Positions 1 through 7,930 of a stretch of DNA of 50,452 nucleotides are shown piece by piece. Position numbers and translations under genes: made by a program. The notes beneath the pieces were generated by a model. The model had not been told where the DNA came from. It worked only from the letters and a program-made list of their open reading frames with translations, and made no database searches. The DNA is from an uncultured Prevotellaceae bacterium. Its GTDB lineage: Bacteria; Bacteroidota; Bacteroidia; Bacteroidales; Bacteroidaceae. Within the stretch, counting starts at the first letter, position 1, and every line of letters begins with the position of its first letter. The stretch is taken from assembly GCA_946185285.1 (NCBI GenBank), contig CAMHIS010000009.1:1-50452 (forward strand), given 5' to 3'.

Positions 1-1
1 T

Positions 2-952
2 GCGGATCCAAAAACTTTCCGCGCTTTAAGCGAAGAATATTCTGCTGATAGTCGGCATGTTTGGTATGGAGAAGAGATTATCGAGGGTGCCAATCCACAG
101 ACTTTTGTTGCACCAGAGAAAAACAACTCTCTTGATATTTCTATCGATCTTGCTCACGATGACCACGATTACTATTGGCAGAACGATCCTCTTCATGTTG
201 CAGATATGAGCAGTTTCAGGCAGATAGATGACAGTTGGGCAGTGGATCGTCAGAATGTTTATTATATTGGAATAGAAGCCGAAATAGGAAAAGACATTGT
301 GCCTGTTGGCGATTATCGCTCATTCCGAGTGTTGAATCAATTATATGCAGTCGATGCAAAATATGTCTATTACAAGAATCAGATAGTAGAAGGAGCTGAC
401 CCAAAGACTTTTGTCGTGCTAAAAGGCGGGAAAGACTATGGCCAAGATAAGACTCGCGTCTATTGTGAAGCTCGTGGAACAACAATACGAAACCTTGATG
501 CTTTGAAGCACAGGAAGATGGGCAACGGTCTGTATGAGACATTCCATACTGATGGCAAGACGGTATATAATCCAGAACTGATGGCAATGCCCGTTGGCAC
601 AGACTTTTCAACTATCCACAGGGTAGAACGTTATCGCGACTGGTATGCAGACAAGAACCGCGTTTACTATGAGAACCGCCTCTTGCCAGAAGCCAACCCG
701 CAGACGTTTAAGATATTCCCGTCACACTATGTGTCTGAGGATTATGTATCAAACAATAACAAAGATGCCAACTATTCTTGTGACGGCAACCGTGTATATT
801 ATCGTGATTCATTAATGCAGGGAGTGGATATCGCCTCTTTCATTTGCGGCTATGATTTTGTTGTCTCTACATCATTTGCCTTCGACAAAAACCGATATTA
901 TCAAGGAAGCCCCAATCCTCGACTCGAAAAACTGCGTCAAGGCACCGATTGA
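2..952 (+). CDS. DKNYY-repeat protein, 5' truncated by the window edge
   Basis: The reading frame is open from base 2 to the TGA at 950-952, so the true start lies left of the window; the internal ATG at 206 is probably not the start because the same repeat type continues upstream of it. The protein consists of degenerate repeats of about 50-60 residues with a D-x-x-x-V-Y-Y core (for example WAVDRQNVYY, YAVDAKYVYY, YADKNRVYY, YSCDGNRVYY), each followed by a short strand and then by A-D/N-P-x-T-F. This is the pattern of DKNYY-family proteins, which are secreted or surface proteins of unknown function. No membrane segment or catalytic motif is visible in this part. The 3' flank holds a dispersed repeat and a hairpin. 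The family call is fairly sure; the function is unknown. Confidence 0.75.
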   Translation, partial: ADPKTFRALSEEYSADSRHVWYGEEIIEGANPQTFVAPEKNNSLDISIDLAHDDHDYYWQNDPLHVADMSSFRQIDDSWAVDRQNVYYIGIEAEIGKDIVPVGDYRSFRVLNQLYAVDAKYVYYKNQIVEGADPKTFVVLKGGKDYGQDKTRVYCEARGTTIRNLDALKHRKMGNGLYETFHTDGKTVYNPELMAMPVGTDFSTIHRVERYRDWYADKNRVYYENRLLPEANPQTFKIFPSHYVSEDYVSNNNKDANYSCDGNRVYYRDSLMQGVDIASFICGYDFVVSTSFAFDKNRYYQGSPNPRLEKLRQGTD

Positions 953-981
953 GCGAGAGAAGAGCGATGCTGGCATCGGCT

Positions 982-1030
982 CCATTCCCGCTATTGCGCC
1001 TATCCGTAGCCTTTCCGAGCTTGGGAATGG
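982..1030 (+). repeat. Dispersed repeat, copy 1 (intergenic)
   Basis: CCATTCCCG followed after a short gap by GCGCCTATCCGTAGCCTTT is nearly repeated at 5202-5239 inside the GH9 gene, where it reads CGCCTACCCGTAGCCTTT. In this copy CCATTCCC (982-989) and GGGAATGG (1023-1030) form perfect 8-bp inverted arms. It is probably a small non-autonomous dispersed element. Confidence 0.6.
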
Positions 1031-1044
1031 TGAATTAGGTTTCT

Positions 1045-1074
1045 GAATCACGGGGACAGGTGTCCCTATGATTC
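1045..1074. terminator. Hairpin between convergent genes (REP-like, possible bidirectional terminator)
   Basis: Nested inverted arms: GAATCA (1045-1050) pairs with TGATTC (1069-1074), and GGGACA (1053-1058) pairs with TGTCCC (1061-1066), leaving a 2-nt centre. It lies between the convergent DKNYY gene and the lipoprotein gene. There is no long T tract. Related GGGAC-type hairpins occur at 2016-2044 and 36856-36914. Confidence 0.5.
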
Positions 1075-1083
1075 CTACATTTG

Positions 1084-1908
1084 TTAGGCGTCCCCATTCG
1101 TCATAAACCAAACGACTTCTCCCTTAGTCAGATTAACCACAGCTGTAGCATAACTTGGACCGCCATCACAAACTTGGTATTCATCTTTCTTTAATGATGT
1201 GTATCCATCAAAAGCATGCCACATAGTCATAAGATTTACCCTCACAATGATGTCGCCGTTTTCAATGATGGCTGTATATTGCCTGACATATTGGCTGAAA
1301 GGGTATGGGTATCTGTCCTTATCCAATGTTTTTTCGTATTCTTTGTTTTCAAAGTAAGACTCAAGGATTTTTCTCGTCATTTGTACTTCGTTGTGGCTTA
1401 AGATATGTATTTCCTTCTTATCATACTCGTAATACTCATTTACAAGTACAGACTTAACATTGACATCTAAGGATTCTGGAGAAAGGTCACGTGCAGAGAA
1501 TACTTTGGTATGACAACCATTCATCATATATTCGCCTTCAGCTGACTTACTGACAAACTTGTGAAAACGCAATTGAACGCCAGTCTTCATATAATCAGAA
1601 ATCACCAAGACGCTATCTTTCAAATGGTCAATCTTATAGAGACTCTCTTTCTGTTGATGGTCTGTCAGTATCAGCGAGTCACCAGTAATTGTAAACTGTC
1701 GATAGTAATAGATGGTGTCCAGACAGGGATCTATCCAAATGTCAGAGTCATTAATAAACTCTATCTTACTCCACGGAAGTTCCTTGTTAACTTCTCCTTC
1801 GAGTTGCCAATAGCCATAAATATCCTTTTCAATAATAGTCCTATCCGCAGCTATTTGACATGAGGCCATAAACTGCAAGATTATCAGATAACAGAGAAGT
1901 TTTTTCAT
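1084..1908 (-). CDS. Hypothetical lipoprotein
   Basis: This 274-aa protein starts with a lipoprotein signal peptide (MKKLLCYLIILQFMASC, lipobox MASC), so it should be anchored to a membrane through Cys17. The mature part is hydrophilic and beta-rich. Its first half (IYGYWQLEGEV, TITGDSLILTD) resembles lipocalin-like or META-type small beta-barrel lipoproteins, but I see no diagnostic motif. The gene is AT-rich compared with the polysaccharide locus to its right. It stands alone, preceded by its own promoter (TACTTTTG on the minus strand) and flanked on both sides by GGGAC hairpins. Function unknown. Confidence 0.75.
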   Translation of the reverse strand: MKKLLCYLIILQFMASCQIAADRTIIEKDIYGYWQLEGEVNKELPWSKIEFINDSDIWIDPCLDTIYYYRQFTITGDSLILTDHQQKESLYKIDHLKDSVLVISDYMKTGVQLRFHKFVSKSAEGEYMMNGCHTKVFSARDLSPESLDVNVKSVLVNEYYEYDKKEIHILSHNEVQMTRKILESYFENKEYEKTLDKDRYPYPFSQYVRQYTAIIENGDIIVRVNLMTMWHAFDGYTSLKKDEYQVCDGGPSYATAVVNLTKGEVVWFMTNGDA

Positions 1909-1926
1909 ATCCTAATTATTTGAGTG

Positions 1927-1956
1927 CAAAAGTACATAATTATTCCAATACTGCAA
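1927..1956 (-). promoter_or_regulatory. Bacteroidetes-type promoter for the lipoprotein at 1084-1908
   Basis: On the minus strand TACTTTTG (1934-1927) matches TAnnTTTG. TTG (1956-1954) lies 19 nt upstream as a partial -33 element. The start codon is about 19 nt downstream of the -7 box. Confidence 0.55.
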
Positions 1957-2015
1957 GAGTATTCCACTTAAAATGAATCAACGAGAATGTTTTCCTTAAA
2001 GATTATTGCTCCTTA

Positions 2016-2044
2016 AATCATGGGACCTGTCCCTCCGATTCTAC
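2016..2044. repeat. REP-like GGGAC hairpin, copy 2
   Basis: GGGAC (2022-2026) and GTCCC (2029-2033) form a tight hairpin with AATCA before it and CGATTCTACAA after it. The same ordered elements are seen at 1045-1079 and 36856-36914. Confidence 0.45.
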
Positions 2045-2063
2045 AACAGATGAGGAGGCTGAG

Positions 2064-2789
2064 TTATGGATGGGTAAATCGACAAAAATAATACCAGAGG
2101 TCAAAGCCGACGGTGAGTGACGACGGATAGGCCTTTGTTCCGTCGTTCAGTTCAAAGAGAGGAGTGAGGCTCTGGGAATAGTTGATGGTGATGGGCCCCA
2201 ATCCAGCAGTCACTAACCATTGTACGCCAAAACGGGAAGTATGGCAGAGACCAAGTCCCGTTTGCAATGAAAACAAACGGTTGTTGGTCTGAGCACCTAT
2301 TAACAGCGGAATGCGAACGGCCGTGAAAGATAGGTCATCTTCTTTGTCATTTTCATCTGAAGGAACTATTTCCACTCGATGACCATCCTTTTTGGCGCTG
2401 TAGTTCTTAGAGAGATTATACGAATATCCTCCTATTTGGAAACCGGCAGAAACACCCACTACGCCACGATATAGGTTCCTGGAGACTTGCAGAATAGTGA
2501 AGCCGCAATCAATCTTGTTGAAAACACCACTTCGCAAATGAAACTGTGCTTGCCTGTCTCCCATGATGCCACCGTTCAGCCATGATGAGCCAAAGCATAT
2601 CATCGGTGATGGTGGGTTATAGCGTTCAAGGTTCTTGTCGTAGTAGTCTGGCTCTGGTGCCAGCAAAGTGAGGAATCCTCCTATAGCCCAATTCTCTTTG
2701 TACCGTGGAGAAGCCGATTCATCTGTTTGAGCCATTCCCGATAGGGTGACGGTGGCTAACAGCCCTGTGAGTAATGTTTTCTTGTTCAT
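2064..2789 (-). CDS. Outer-membrane beta-barrel protein (porin-like)
   Basis: This 241-aa protein has a signal peptidase I-type signal (MNKKTLLTGLLATVTLSGMAQ). The mature chain has alternating hydrophobic and polar strands with many Gly and Tyr (GVVGVSAGFQIGGYSY, LQTGLGLCHTSRF, SLTVGFDLWYYF), typical of small 8-10-stranded outer-membrane barrels. The end WYYFCRFTHP is aromatic, but the barrel is not closed by a classical terminal Phe. A minus-strand TATCTTTG at 2822-2815 gives a likely -7 box. The transported substrate or partner cannot be deduced. It could also be an adhesin or assembly-factor barrel. Confidence 0.7.
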   Translation of the reverse strand: MNKKTLLTGLLATVTLSGMAQTDESASPRYKENWAIGGFLTLLAPEPDYYDKNLERYNPPSPMICFGSSWLNGGIMGDRQAQFHLRSGVFNKIDCGFTILQVSRNLYRGVVGVSAGFQIGGYSYNLSKNYSAKKDGHRVEIVPSDENDKEDDLSFTAVRIPLLIGAQTNNRLFSLQTGLGLCHTSRFGVQWLVTAGLGPITINYSQSLTPLFELNDGTKAYPSSLTVGFDLWYYFCRFTHP

Positions 2790-2814
2790 AGTAGGTTCCG
2801 TACATTTCTGGGTA

Positions 2815-2822
2815 CAAAGATA
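2815..2822 (-). promoter_or_regulatory. Likely -7 box for the barrel gene at 2064-2789
   Basis: TATCTTTG on the minus strand fits TAnnTTTG, 25 nt before the start codon. No clear -33 TTTG is seen at the right spacing. Confidence 0.4.
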
Positions 2823-2913
2823 GTGGAATGTCGAAAGAAATGGTTAACACGGTAACCTCTTTTAGAATAGTTTATAGAATGATTAGGTTTGTGATTCAGT
2901 ACACAATACTCCT

Positions 2914-3780
2914 TTATTTGTCGGATTCCCATAGTCGCTGAAACTCTTGGGGCGGCAACAGCTCCAGGGTTTCATCGTCTTCTATGCAGTAATTATTGTA
3001 GTATTGCAAATCGTTCATTAAATCTGGTAGCGAATCTCCTTTCGAAACGTCGTAACGCAGAATCTTATCAGGATAAACAATCATAGCCCTTTTGATCTCT
3101 GACTGGAAAGAGCATTCAAAGTAGCAGACATCATTATCGTATTCTATGCCGACTACCTTAAAATAGATGCCCGTCTGATGAGAAAGCTCATCCTCCTTGA
3201 TTCTTTCAAACAACTCTTTCATTCTTTCCAATAGTTGATCATTTACGTTGTCACGCGAAACGTGCAAATGGAACAAGGCTCCGAACAAAGAACGCTCTGT
3301 AGGCCATTCCTCTGTAATACCGTCTATCTGTAGAATGTCGTTCAAGCGGTTGTCGATGACATTTTTTACAGCTTGGGTGTAGGGGTTGGCATAGGTGAAA
3401 AAAGAGATACTCAAATCGGAACTCCTGACTCTGTATGTAAAGTAAGCGTCCAACTTATCATCACTAAAAGAAAGAGTATAATCGTGTATGTCGTCGCAGG
3501 CCAACGTGTCGCCCCACTGCTCTGCAATCTTCTGCATCCATGCAATATCGGCTTTGCTGACTTTCTTGTTTTGTTTCCTGTACTCATATACCTCATATAA
3601 CGTGGCTCCAATAGCCATCAGGAATGAGAGGAATAAGTTAAGCAGAAACGGCATCCTGCACAGCGCACCAATGATGACTGCGATTAAGAATGCAGCCAAG
3701 AAATGAAGTAGACGTTTCGTCATGTTGTTGAAGTTGCGGACATGCCGTTGCGAATGGTTTGTAATCTTGTATCGTTTCAC
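2914..3780 (-). CDS. Membrane-anchored protein of unknown function, coupled to the Rpn nuclease
   Basis: The longest form starts at a GTG (3780) that overlaps the stop of the upstream nuclease gene in a GTGA arrangement, which suggests translational coupling. An ATG at 3723 (MTKRLLHFLAAF) is an alternative start just before the hydrophobic part. Two adjacent membrane segments (about residues 24-42 and 46-62) are followed by a basic stretch (YEYRKQNKKVSK) and then about 220 soluble acidic residues rich in charged helix and strand. I recognise no family. The soluble part has no nuclease, kinase or protease motif that I can see. Its tight link to the nuclease suggests joint expression, but the role is unknown. 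Confidence 0.7.
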   Translation of the reverse strand: MKRYKITNHSQRHVRNFNNMTKRLLHFLAAFLIAVIIGALCRMPFLLNLFLSFLMAIGATLYEVYEYRKQNKKVSKADIAWMQKIAEQWGDTLACDDIHDYTLSFSDDKLDAYFTYRVRSSDLSISFFTYANPYTQAVKNVIDNRLNDILQIDGITEEWPTERSLFGALFHLHVSRDNVNDQLLERMKELFERIKEDELSHQTGIYFKVVGIEYDNDVCYFECSFQSEIKRAMIVYPDKILRYDVSKGDSLPDLMNDLQYYNNYCIEDDETLELLPPQEFQRLWESDK

Positions 3781-4616
3781 AAACTATTTATATACTCTAT
3801 AGGCAGTTCTGTGATGTCGGCAATGTCCTCTACGGGGTAGCCCTTGGCCTTCATACGGAGGGCGACTTCACGTTTACCCTCGTCGTGACCGTCGATGAAG
3901 TAAGTCTTCATCACATCGTTCTCAATCATTCGGCGCTCCATCTCACGTATATACTGCTGACGCTCCTTGTCGGGCAGGCTGTCGATACGTAACCGTTCTC
4001 GGGCTTCGGGCAGCCCTTGGGCCGTGAAGCTATCAGGAATGTCGCCCGTCTTCAAAAAACTGATCCACTGGTCAAGCGATTCCTTGGCTACCTTGTTGAA
4101 GTTGTTCACCTTCAACACAAAGTACTCAGGCATCAAGTCGCCGGGCTCTTCGCCACCGAACAGTTCACGTTGCTTCTTCGATAACTTCAGAAGATCGCCG
4201 TCGTGGAGTCCCCGGAAGTCTGTTCGTCCACGATAGACGTAGTCTGTTCCTTGTCCGAGGTCGAAATATACAATGTTGATGGAAAAGACCTTCTGCACCT
4301 TGTTGTAATCATCGCCCGACTCCATATAGTCGGTTATTACCTTCGAAGTTCCATACAGCATACGATGCAGATAACCATATTGCCGTTCGTTCTGTACCTC
4401 GATGATAATCTTCCGACCGTTACCATCTTCGCACATAATGTCAACACGGTTGTATTTGTCGTTGGCATCCTCCTGATTACCCTCACTTTCCAGAAATTTG
4501 TGTATCTTGATGTTCTGTTCCAGTAGTACGGACAGGAAACCTTCGAGCACAACGTGGTTAGCTTTGTCACGCAACAGGCGTTTCATCGCCCAGTCGAATC
4601 GGATATACTTACTCAT
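3777..4616 (-). CDS. Rpn family PD-(D/E)XK nuclease ('PDDEXK transposase-like')
   Basis: The protein has 279 residues from ATG 4616. The start is chosen because MSKYIRFDWAMKRLLRD is the usual family opening and a promoter lies just upstream. The N-terminal part carries the nuclease core: D59 (RVDIMCED), then E73-V-Q75 (IIIEVQNE), the D...E-x-Q variant of PD-(D/E)XK found in Rpn proteins. The C-terminal end (MKAKGYPVEDIADITELPIEYINSL region) is a short helix-turn-helix-like tail also present in the second Rpn protein of this window (37038-38087). Rpn proteins are DNA endonucleases linked to recombination and, in some reports, to defence; the role here is inferred. It forms an operon with the membrane protein at 2914-3780. 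Confidence 0.88.
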   Translation of the reverse strand: MSKYIRFDWAMKRLLRDKANHVVLEGFLSVLLEQNIKIHKFLESEGNQEDANDKYNRVDIMCEDGNGRKIIIEVQNERQYGYLHRMLYGTSKVITDYMESGDDYNKVQKVFSINIVYFDLGQGTDYVYRGRTDFRGLHDGDLLKLSKKQRELFGGEEPGDLMPEYFVLKVNNFNKVAKESLDQWISFLKTGDIPDSFTAQGLPEARERLRIDSLPDKERQQYIREMERRMIENDVMKTYFIDGHDEGKREVALRMKAKGYPVEDIADITELPIEYINSL

Positions 4617-4643
4617 AGTTAGTGCTTTTGAGACATCTGCCCG

Positions 4644-4675
4644 CAAAGTTAAGCATTATTTCTTATTCTGCCAAA
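4644..4675 (-). promoter_or_regulatory. Consensus promoter for the Rpn/membrane-protein operon
   Basis: Minus strand: TTTG (4675-4672), 20-nt spacer, TAACTTTG (4651-4644), then ATG at 4616. The same boxes and spacing precede the second Rpn gene (38114-38145). Confidence 0.8.
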
Positions 4676-4689
4676 CTTTTTCCTGATTA

Positions 4690-6432
4690 TTAGTGCTGTG
4701 CAGCCTCTATCCAGCCAAGCAAGGCGAGGATGGAGGCGTTCCAGTTGATGGCTATCTCGTTGCTGGCATACGACTGCATGACGTCAATGTATGACTCGTC
4801 GGGCTGTTTCGAGGGGTAGGTCTTCACCTCGGCGATGTCCTGCTGTCCGGGGTTGGGACCGCCGGCAACCAAGCCGGGGAAGGGTGCTTCGATGCCGTCA
4901 GCCTCGCTGATGCGGTGGTGCGGGTGCATCGGACTCTTCGTGCCGAAGCCCGTGATGTAGCAGTAGCCTGTGGCGTTGCGCCCCAGGACGTAGTCGGCGT
5001 TCTGCTGAGCGGCGGTGAGGTATTTCTTGTCGCCTGTCAGTCTGTGAGCCAGACAGAGCGTCAGACCGTTGGCACCGAAGGTCTCAGCCAGACAGCCCCA
5101 GCCGAAGTCGCGCGGCGAATTGCCGCAGGACGTCTGGAACGACGATTTGGCGGTCGTGGCGATGAGGCTGTCGCAGTAAGAAAAAAGCCTCACCCCCAGC
5201 CCCATTCCCGAGCAAAGCTCGCCTACCCGTAGCCTTTCTCCAAGGGGAGAGGGGAGTGTTTTGTCTTGCGTCAGCCAGTCGTAGGTGCCGAGGGCGGCGA
5301 CGTTGCCCCAGGTGGGTGCGCTGAAGCGGCGGGGCTGGTTCTTGACGGCGACGTCGGCAAACTGCTGGTCGCCGGTCAGCAGGTACAGTTCGGTGGCGGC
5401 CCAGTACCATTCGTCGGTCGTGTTGAAGTCGCCGTATTCGCCTGTGCTGACGGCGGGGTCGGTAAGCCTCCGTTGCTGGTAGAGCACACGGGGATTGCGC
5501 TCGGCCCAGCCGTAGGCGGCCATGGCGGCACGGGCGGCACAGTCGGCAAACGTCGGGTAGTCCTTGTTGCCCTTGAAAATACGTGCGGCCTGGGCCATGA
5601 CGGCGGCGAAGTCGAGCGTGGCTGTGGTGCTCTTCTGCACCACGTAGCGCGGTTGCTTACAGTCCGTCGGCATGACGAAGCCTTCGAAGTTGGGCGTGGT
5701 CAGCTTATGATAGACACCGCCGTCGTAGGGGTCCTGCATGGTGAGCATCCAGCGCAGGTTGTACATCATCTCGTCAAGGAGATCGGCTGTCTGGTTCTTG
5801 CTTTCGGGGATGTTGACGCTGAGGCCGTCATAATAGCTACGGTTCTGCTCGTAGCTGCAGAGCACGATGCCGATGGAGAAGGCTGAGTTGACGATGTACT
5901 TGTTGTAGTCGCCAGCGTCGTACCAACCGCCCGGTGACGAGATTTTGCTGCCGGCGGGACGCCCCAGAGAGGCTGCAGAGGGATGGATGAGCACCTCGGT
6001 ATCGGGATGGCCGACAGGACGGGCGTAGGCACCGGCATACTGCTTGTCGATGGCCATGCCTGAGCGGATGAGATAGAAAGCCTTGAGGGTGGCGGCGGTG
6101 ACATCGCGGAGGGCGTTGTCGCTGATGGTGAACGTTGCCGACTCCGAGCCACTGCTGATGGTATAGGTGCCGGGCTTCGTCAGTGCCGAGAAGTCGACGA
6201 CGGTGCGCTGCTTCTTCGACCACGGCGACGTGGCGGTGCGCAGCACGCGGGGCTTCACGGCCTTCTTGCCCGTCGCAGCATCCTTGATGGTTACTGACTT
6301 TGCCGTACCTTCAATGACGGCGGTCTTTTCTTGGTTGGGGTACATGCCGACCTGATTCAGCCGGATTTGTGCTTGGGTAACTGTCGGCACAAAGAGTGTG
6401 CCAAACAGTAGTAAGTAGATAGTTCTAAGCAT
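4690..6432 (-). CDS. GH9 family endoglucanase-like glycoside hydrolase with in-frame repeat insertion
   Basis: I start it at ATG 6432 (MLRTIYLLLFGTLFVPTVTQAQ, a clear signal peptide); the upstream extension would overlap the neighbouring gene. The mature protein begins with the Ig-like CelD_N domain (IRLNQVGMYPNQEKTAVIEG, residues about 23-110), followed by the (alpha/alpha)6 GH9 domain. Visible catalytic features are GGWYDAGDYNKY (catalytic base Asp pair), HPHHRISEADG, and SNEIAINWNAS holding the general acid Glu. GH9 enzymes are mostly endo-acting beta-1,4-glucanases. About 30 residues around 390-420 (DKTLPSPLGERLRVGELC and what follows, bases 5175-5265) are foreign to the fold and correspond to a dispersed DNA repeat read in frame. 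The gene is the last of the GH43-GH43-GH9 operon, 35 bp after its neighbour. Activity with the insertion is uncertain. Confidence 0.88.
   Translation of the reverse strand: MLRTIYLLLFGTLFVPTVTQAQIRLNQVGMYPNQEKTAVIEGTAKSVTIKDAATGKKAVKPRVLRTATSPWSKKQRTVVDFSALTKPGTYTISSGSESATFTISDNALRDVTAATLKAFYLIRSGMAIDKQYAGAYARPVGHPDTEVLIHPSAASLGRPAGSKISSPGGWYDAGDYNKYIVNSAFSIGIVLCSYEQNRSYYDGLSVNIPESKNQTADLLDEMMYNLRWMLTMQDPYDGGVYHKLTTPNFEGFVMPTDCKQPRYVVQKSTTATLDFAAVMAQAARIFKGNKDYPTFADCAARAAMAAYGWAERNPRVLYQQRRLTDPAVSTGEYGDFNTTDEWYWAATELYLLTGDQQFADVAVKNQPRRFSAPTWGNVAALGTYDWLTQDKTLPSPLGERLRVGELCSGMGLGVRLFSYCDSLIATTAKSSFQTSCGNSPRDFGWGCLAETFGANGLTLCLAHRLTGDKKYLTAAQQNADYVLGRNATGYCYITGFGTKSPMHPHHRISEADGIEAPFPGLVAGGPNPGQQDIAEVKTYPSKQPDESYIDVMQSYASNEIAINWNASILALLGWIEAAQH
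5175..5265 (+). repeat. Dispersed repeat, copy 2, inserted in frame within the GH9 gene
   Basis: This block holds CCTCACCCCCAGCCCC, a CGAGC-AAA-GCTCG hairpin (5210-5222), CGCCTACCCGTAGCCTTT (5220-5239) and CCAAGGGGAGAGGGGAG, giving imperfect terminal inverted arms. The middle part matches 982-1015. Its translation is unlike the rest of GH9, and the flanking codons rejoin the family pattern on both sides. Confidence 0.7.
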
Positions 6433-6467
6433 AGGTTTATTAGTGATGAAAAGGGAAACTCCCGCAA

Positions 6468-7928
6468 TCAATGATTGCGGAAGTTCCATTTCGAGTTGTC
6501 GCTGTTGAAGTCGTATTCAGCGAGGGTGGGGGTAGAGTCGCCTGCCGAGTAGAGGCAGATGTGCGTGTTGATGCCCTCCTGTCCGGGAATCACCTTCGGC
6601 ATGATGCGGAAGGTTCCGTCGGTGAGCTGCTCGATGCGCCACAGCTGTTCGTCAGCACCCGTATAGGCGGGAACGGTGGTCACTTCCTTGTCGGCGGTGG
6701 CTGCCAGAGCGCGCTCTGTGCCCTCGATGACAATCTTGAAGTAAGTATTGCCGAGGTAAGCGCCCTTGCCTTCTACAGGGCTGATAGTCCAGCGCTGGTG
6801 GGGACGGAACATATAGTCGCCGATGCGGGCGGGGATGTCGCCCTTCGGCCACTTGTCGATGACCTCTTCCAGTTTCTGGTTAGCTACGGGCTGCGGGGGA
6901 GCCGCATTCTGCTGCGGTCTGCCAAAGCCGCCGAAGCCGCCGCGAGCCACGTTCATGCGGACAAAGTCGACAGCCAGCTCGAGGGCATAGCCGCGACGCT
7001 CCGACTCAATCTCGAAGGTGCCGCCCTTGAACTGTTCGCCGCAATAGGGCCAGTCGTTCTTCCAAAGCAGGGGGCGGATGGCCAGTGTGGAGCGGCCGCC
7101 CATGTCGAAATCGGCCTCCCAGTGGAACGATGCCACTTCCACGCCCTCGTCAATGATGGTGCGTCCGAAGTGCCCGGCACCAGTCTTGCGGTCGCCGGCG
7201 GCAACCACCATCTTACCACCTCCGTGGTACATGTCGCGGCCTACATTATCTATATATGGACCTTCGACGCTCTTCGAGCGGCCCACAACGATGTTATAGG
7301 TAGAGTTCACGCCGTCGCAGCAGGTGCCGTGGGTGCCGAGCAGGTAGTACCAGCCGTTGCGGTAGATGAGGTCGGAGGCCTCACAGTCGATGGCGATGTC
7401 CTTCTCCTTGTTGCCGCTCTTGCGGAAGCCCGTCGTGGGGTCGAGCTCGATGAGTCGGATGGTGCCGAAGTAGGTGCCGTAGCTCACCCACAGCCGTCCG
7501 GTAGTGGGGTCGAGCATGATGCCCGGGTCGATGGCATCCTGGTCTTCCATACCGTCGGAGAAGCAGACCTCCACGGCCTCAGACCACTTGAAGTCGGGCG
7601 ACTTCGGGTCGAGGGTCTTGTTCCACATGGTCAGGATGCGGCCTGCATGACCACCACCGAGACCGCCGCCCGTTGCACCGTAGATGCAGAGGTAACGGTC
7701 GCCGATTTTGATGATGTCAGGGGCTGCGCCGCCGCCGGGGCGCTCGGCACCACTGTGCCAGCTCCAGCCGTCTTCGGAGATAAGACCGCCGCCACCGGTG
7801 CCGAAAGTATAGTATTTGCCCTCGCACTCGGCGATGGTCGAGGGGTCGTGGATGAAGGGTGCGCCAATCTGCGCGTTTGCGGCTGTAGCCAATGTCATTG
7901 CCGCAAGAATGCTATATATTTTTTTCAT
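6468..7928 (-). CDS. GH43 family glycoside hydrolase with C-terminal ricin-like domain
   Basis: The 486-aa protein has a signal peptide (MKKIYSILAAMTLATAANAQ) and a GH43 five-bladed propeller. D28 (FIHDPS) fits the catalytic base, the Asp in DAIDPGIML the pKa-modulating residue, and the Glu in CEASDLIYRNGWYYL the general acid. GH43 enzymes cleave arabinan or arabinoxylan side chains or xylosides; this one looks closest to arabinanase/arabinofuranosidase types, but the substrate is inferred. The last ~130 residues (QRWTISPVEGKG, EQLWRIEQLTDGTFRI, SKWNF) resemble a beta-trefoil ricin-type lectin. A Gly/Phe/Pro/Gln-rich linker (RGGFGGFGRPQQNAAPPQP) separates the parts. The gene follows the other GH43 gene by only 2 bp. 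Confidence 0.87.
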   Translation of the reverse strand: MKKIYSILAAMTLATAANAQIGAPFIHDPSTIAECEGKYYTFGTGGGGLISEDGWSWHSGAERPGGGAAPDIIKIGDRYLCIYGATGGGLGGGHAGRILTMWNKTLDPKSPDFKWSEAVEVCFSDGMEDQDAIDPGIMLDPTTGRLWVSYGTYFGTIRLIELDPTTGFRKSGNKEKDIAIDCEASDLIYRNGWYYLLGTHGTCCDGVNSTYNIVVGRSKSVEGPYIDNVGRDMYHGGGKMVVAAGDRKTGAGHFGRTIIDEGVEVASFHWEADFDMGGRSTLAIRPLLWKNDWPYCGEQFKGGTFEIESERRGYALELAVDFVRMNVARGGFGGFGRPQQNAAPPQPVANQKLEEVIDKWPKGDIPARIGDYMFRPHQRWTISPVEGKGAYLGNTYFKIVIEGTERALAATADKEVTTVPAYTGADEQLWRIEQLTDGTFRIMPKVIPGQEGINTHICLYSAGDSTPTLAEYDFNSDNSKWNFRNH

Positions 7929-7930
7929 CG

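Noticed and set aside
3777..4616. True transposase of an insertion sequence.
   Set aside because: The Rpn family is often labelled transposase, but there are no terminal inverted repeats or target duplications around either copy that I can see.
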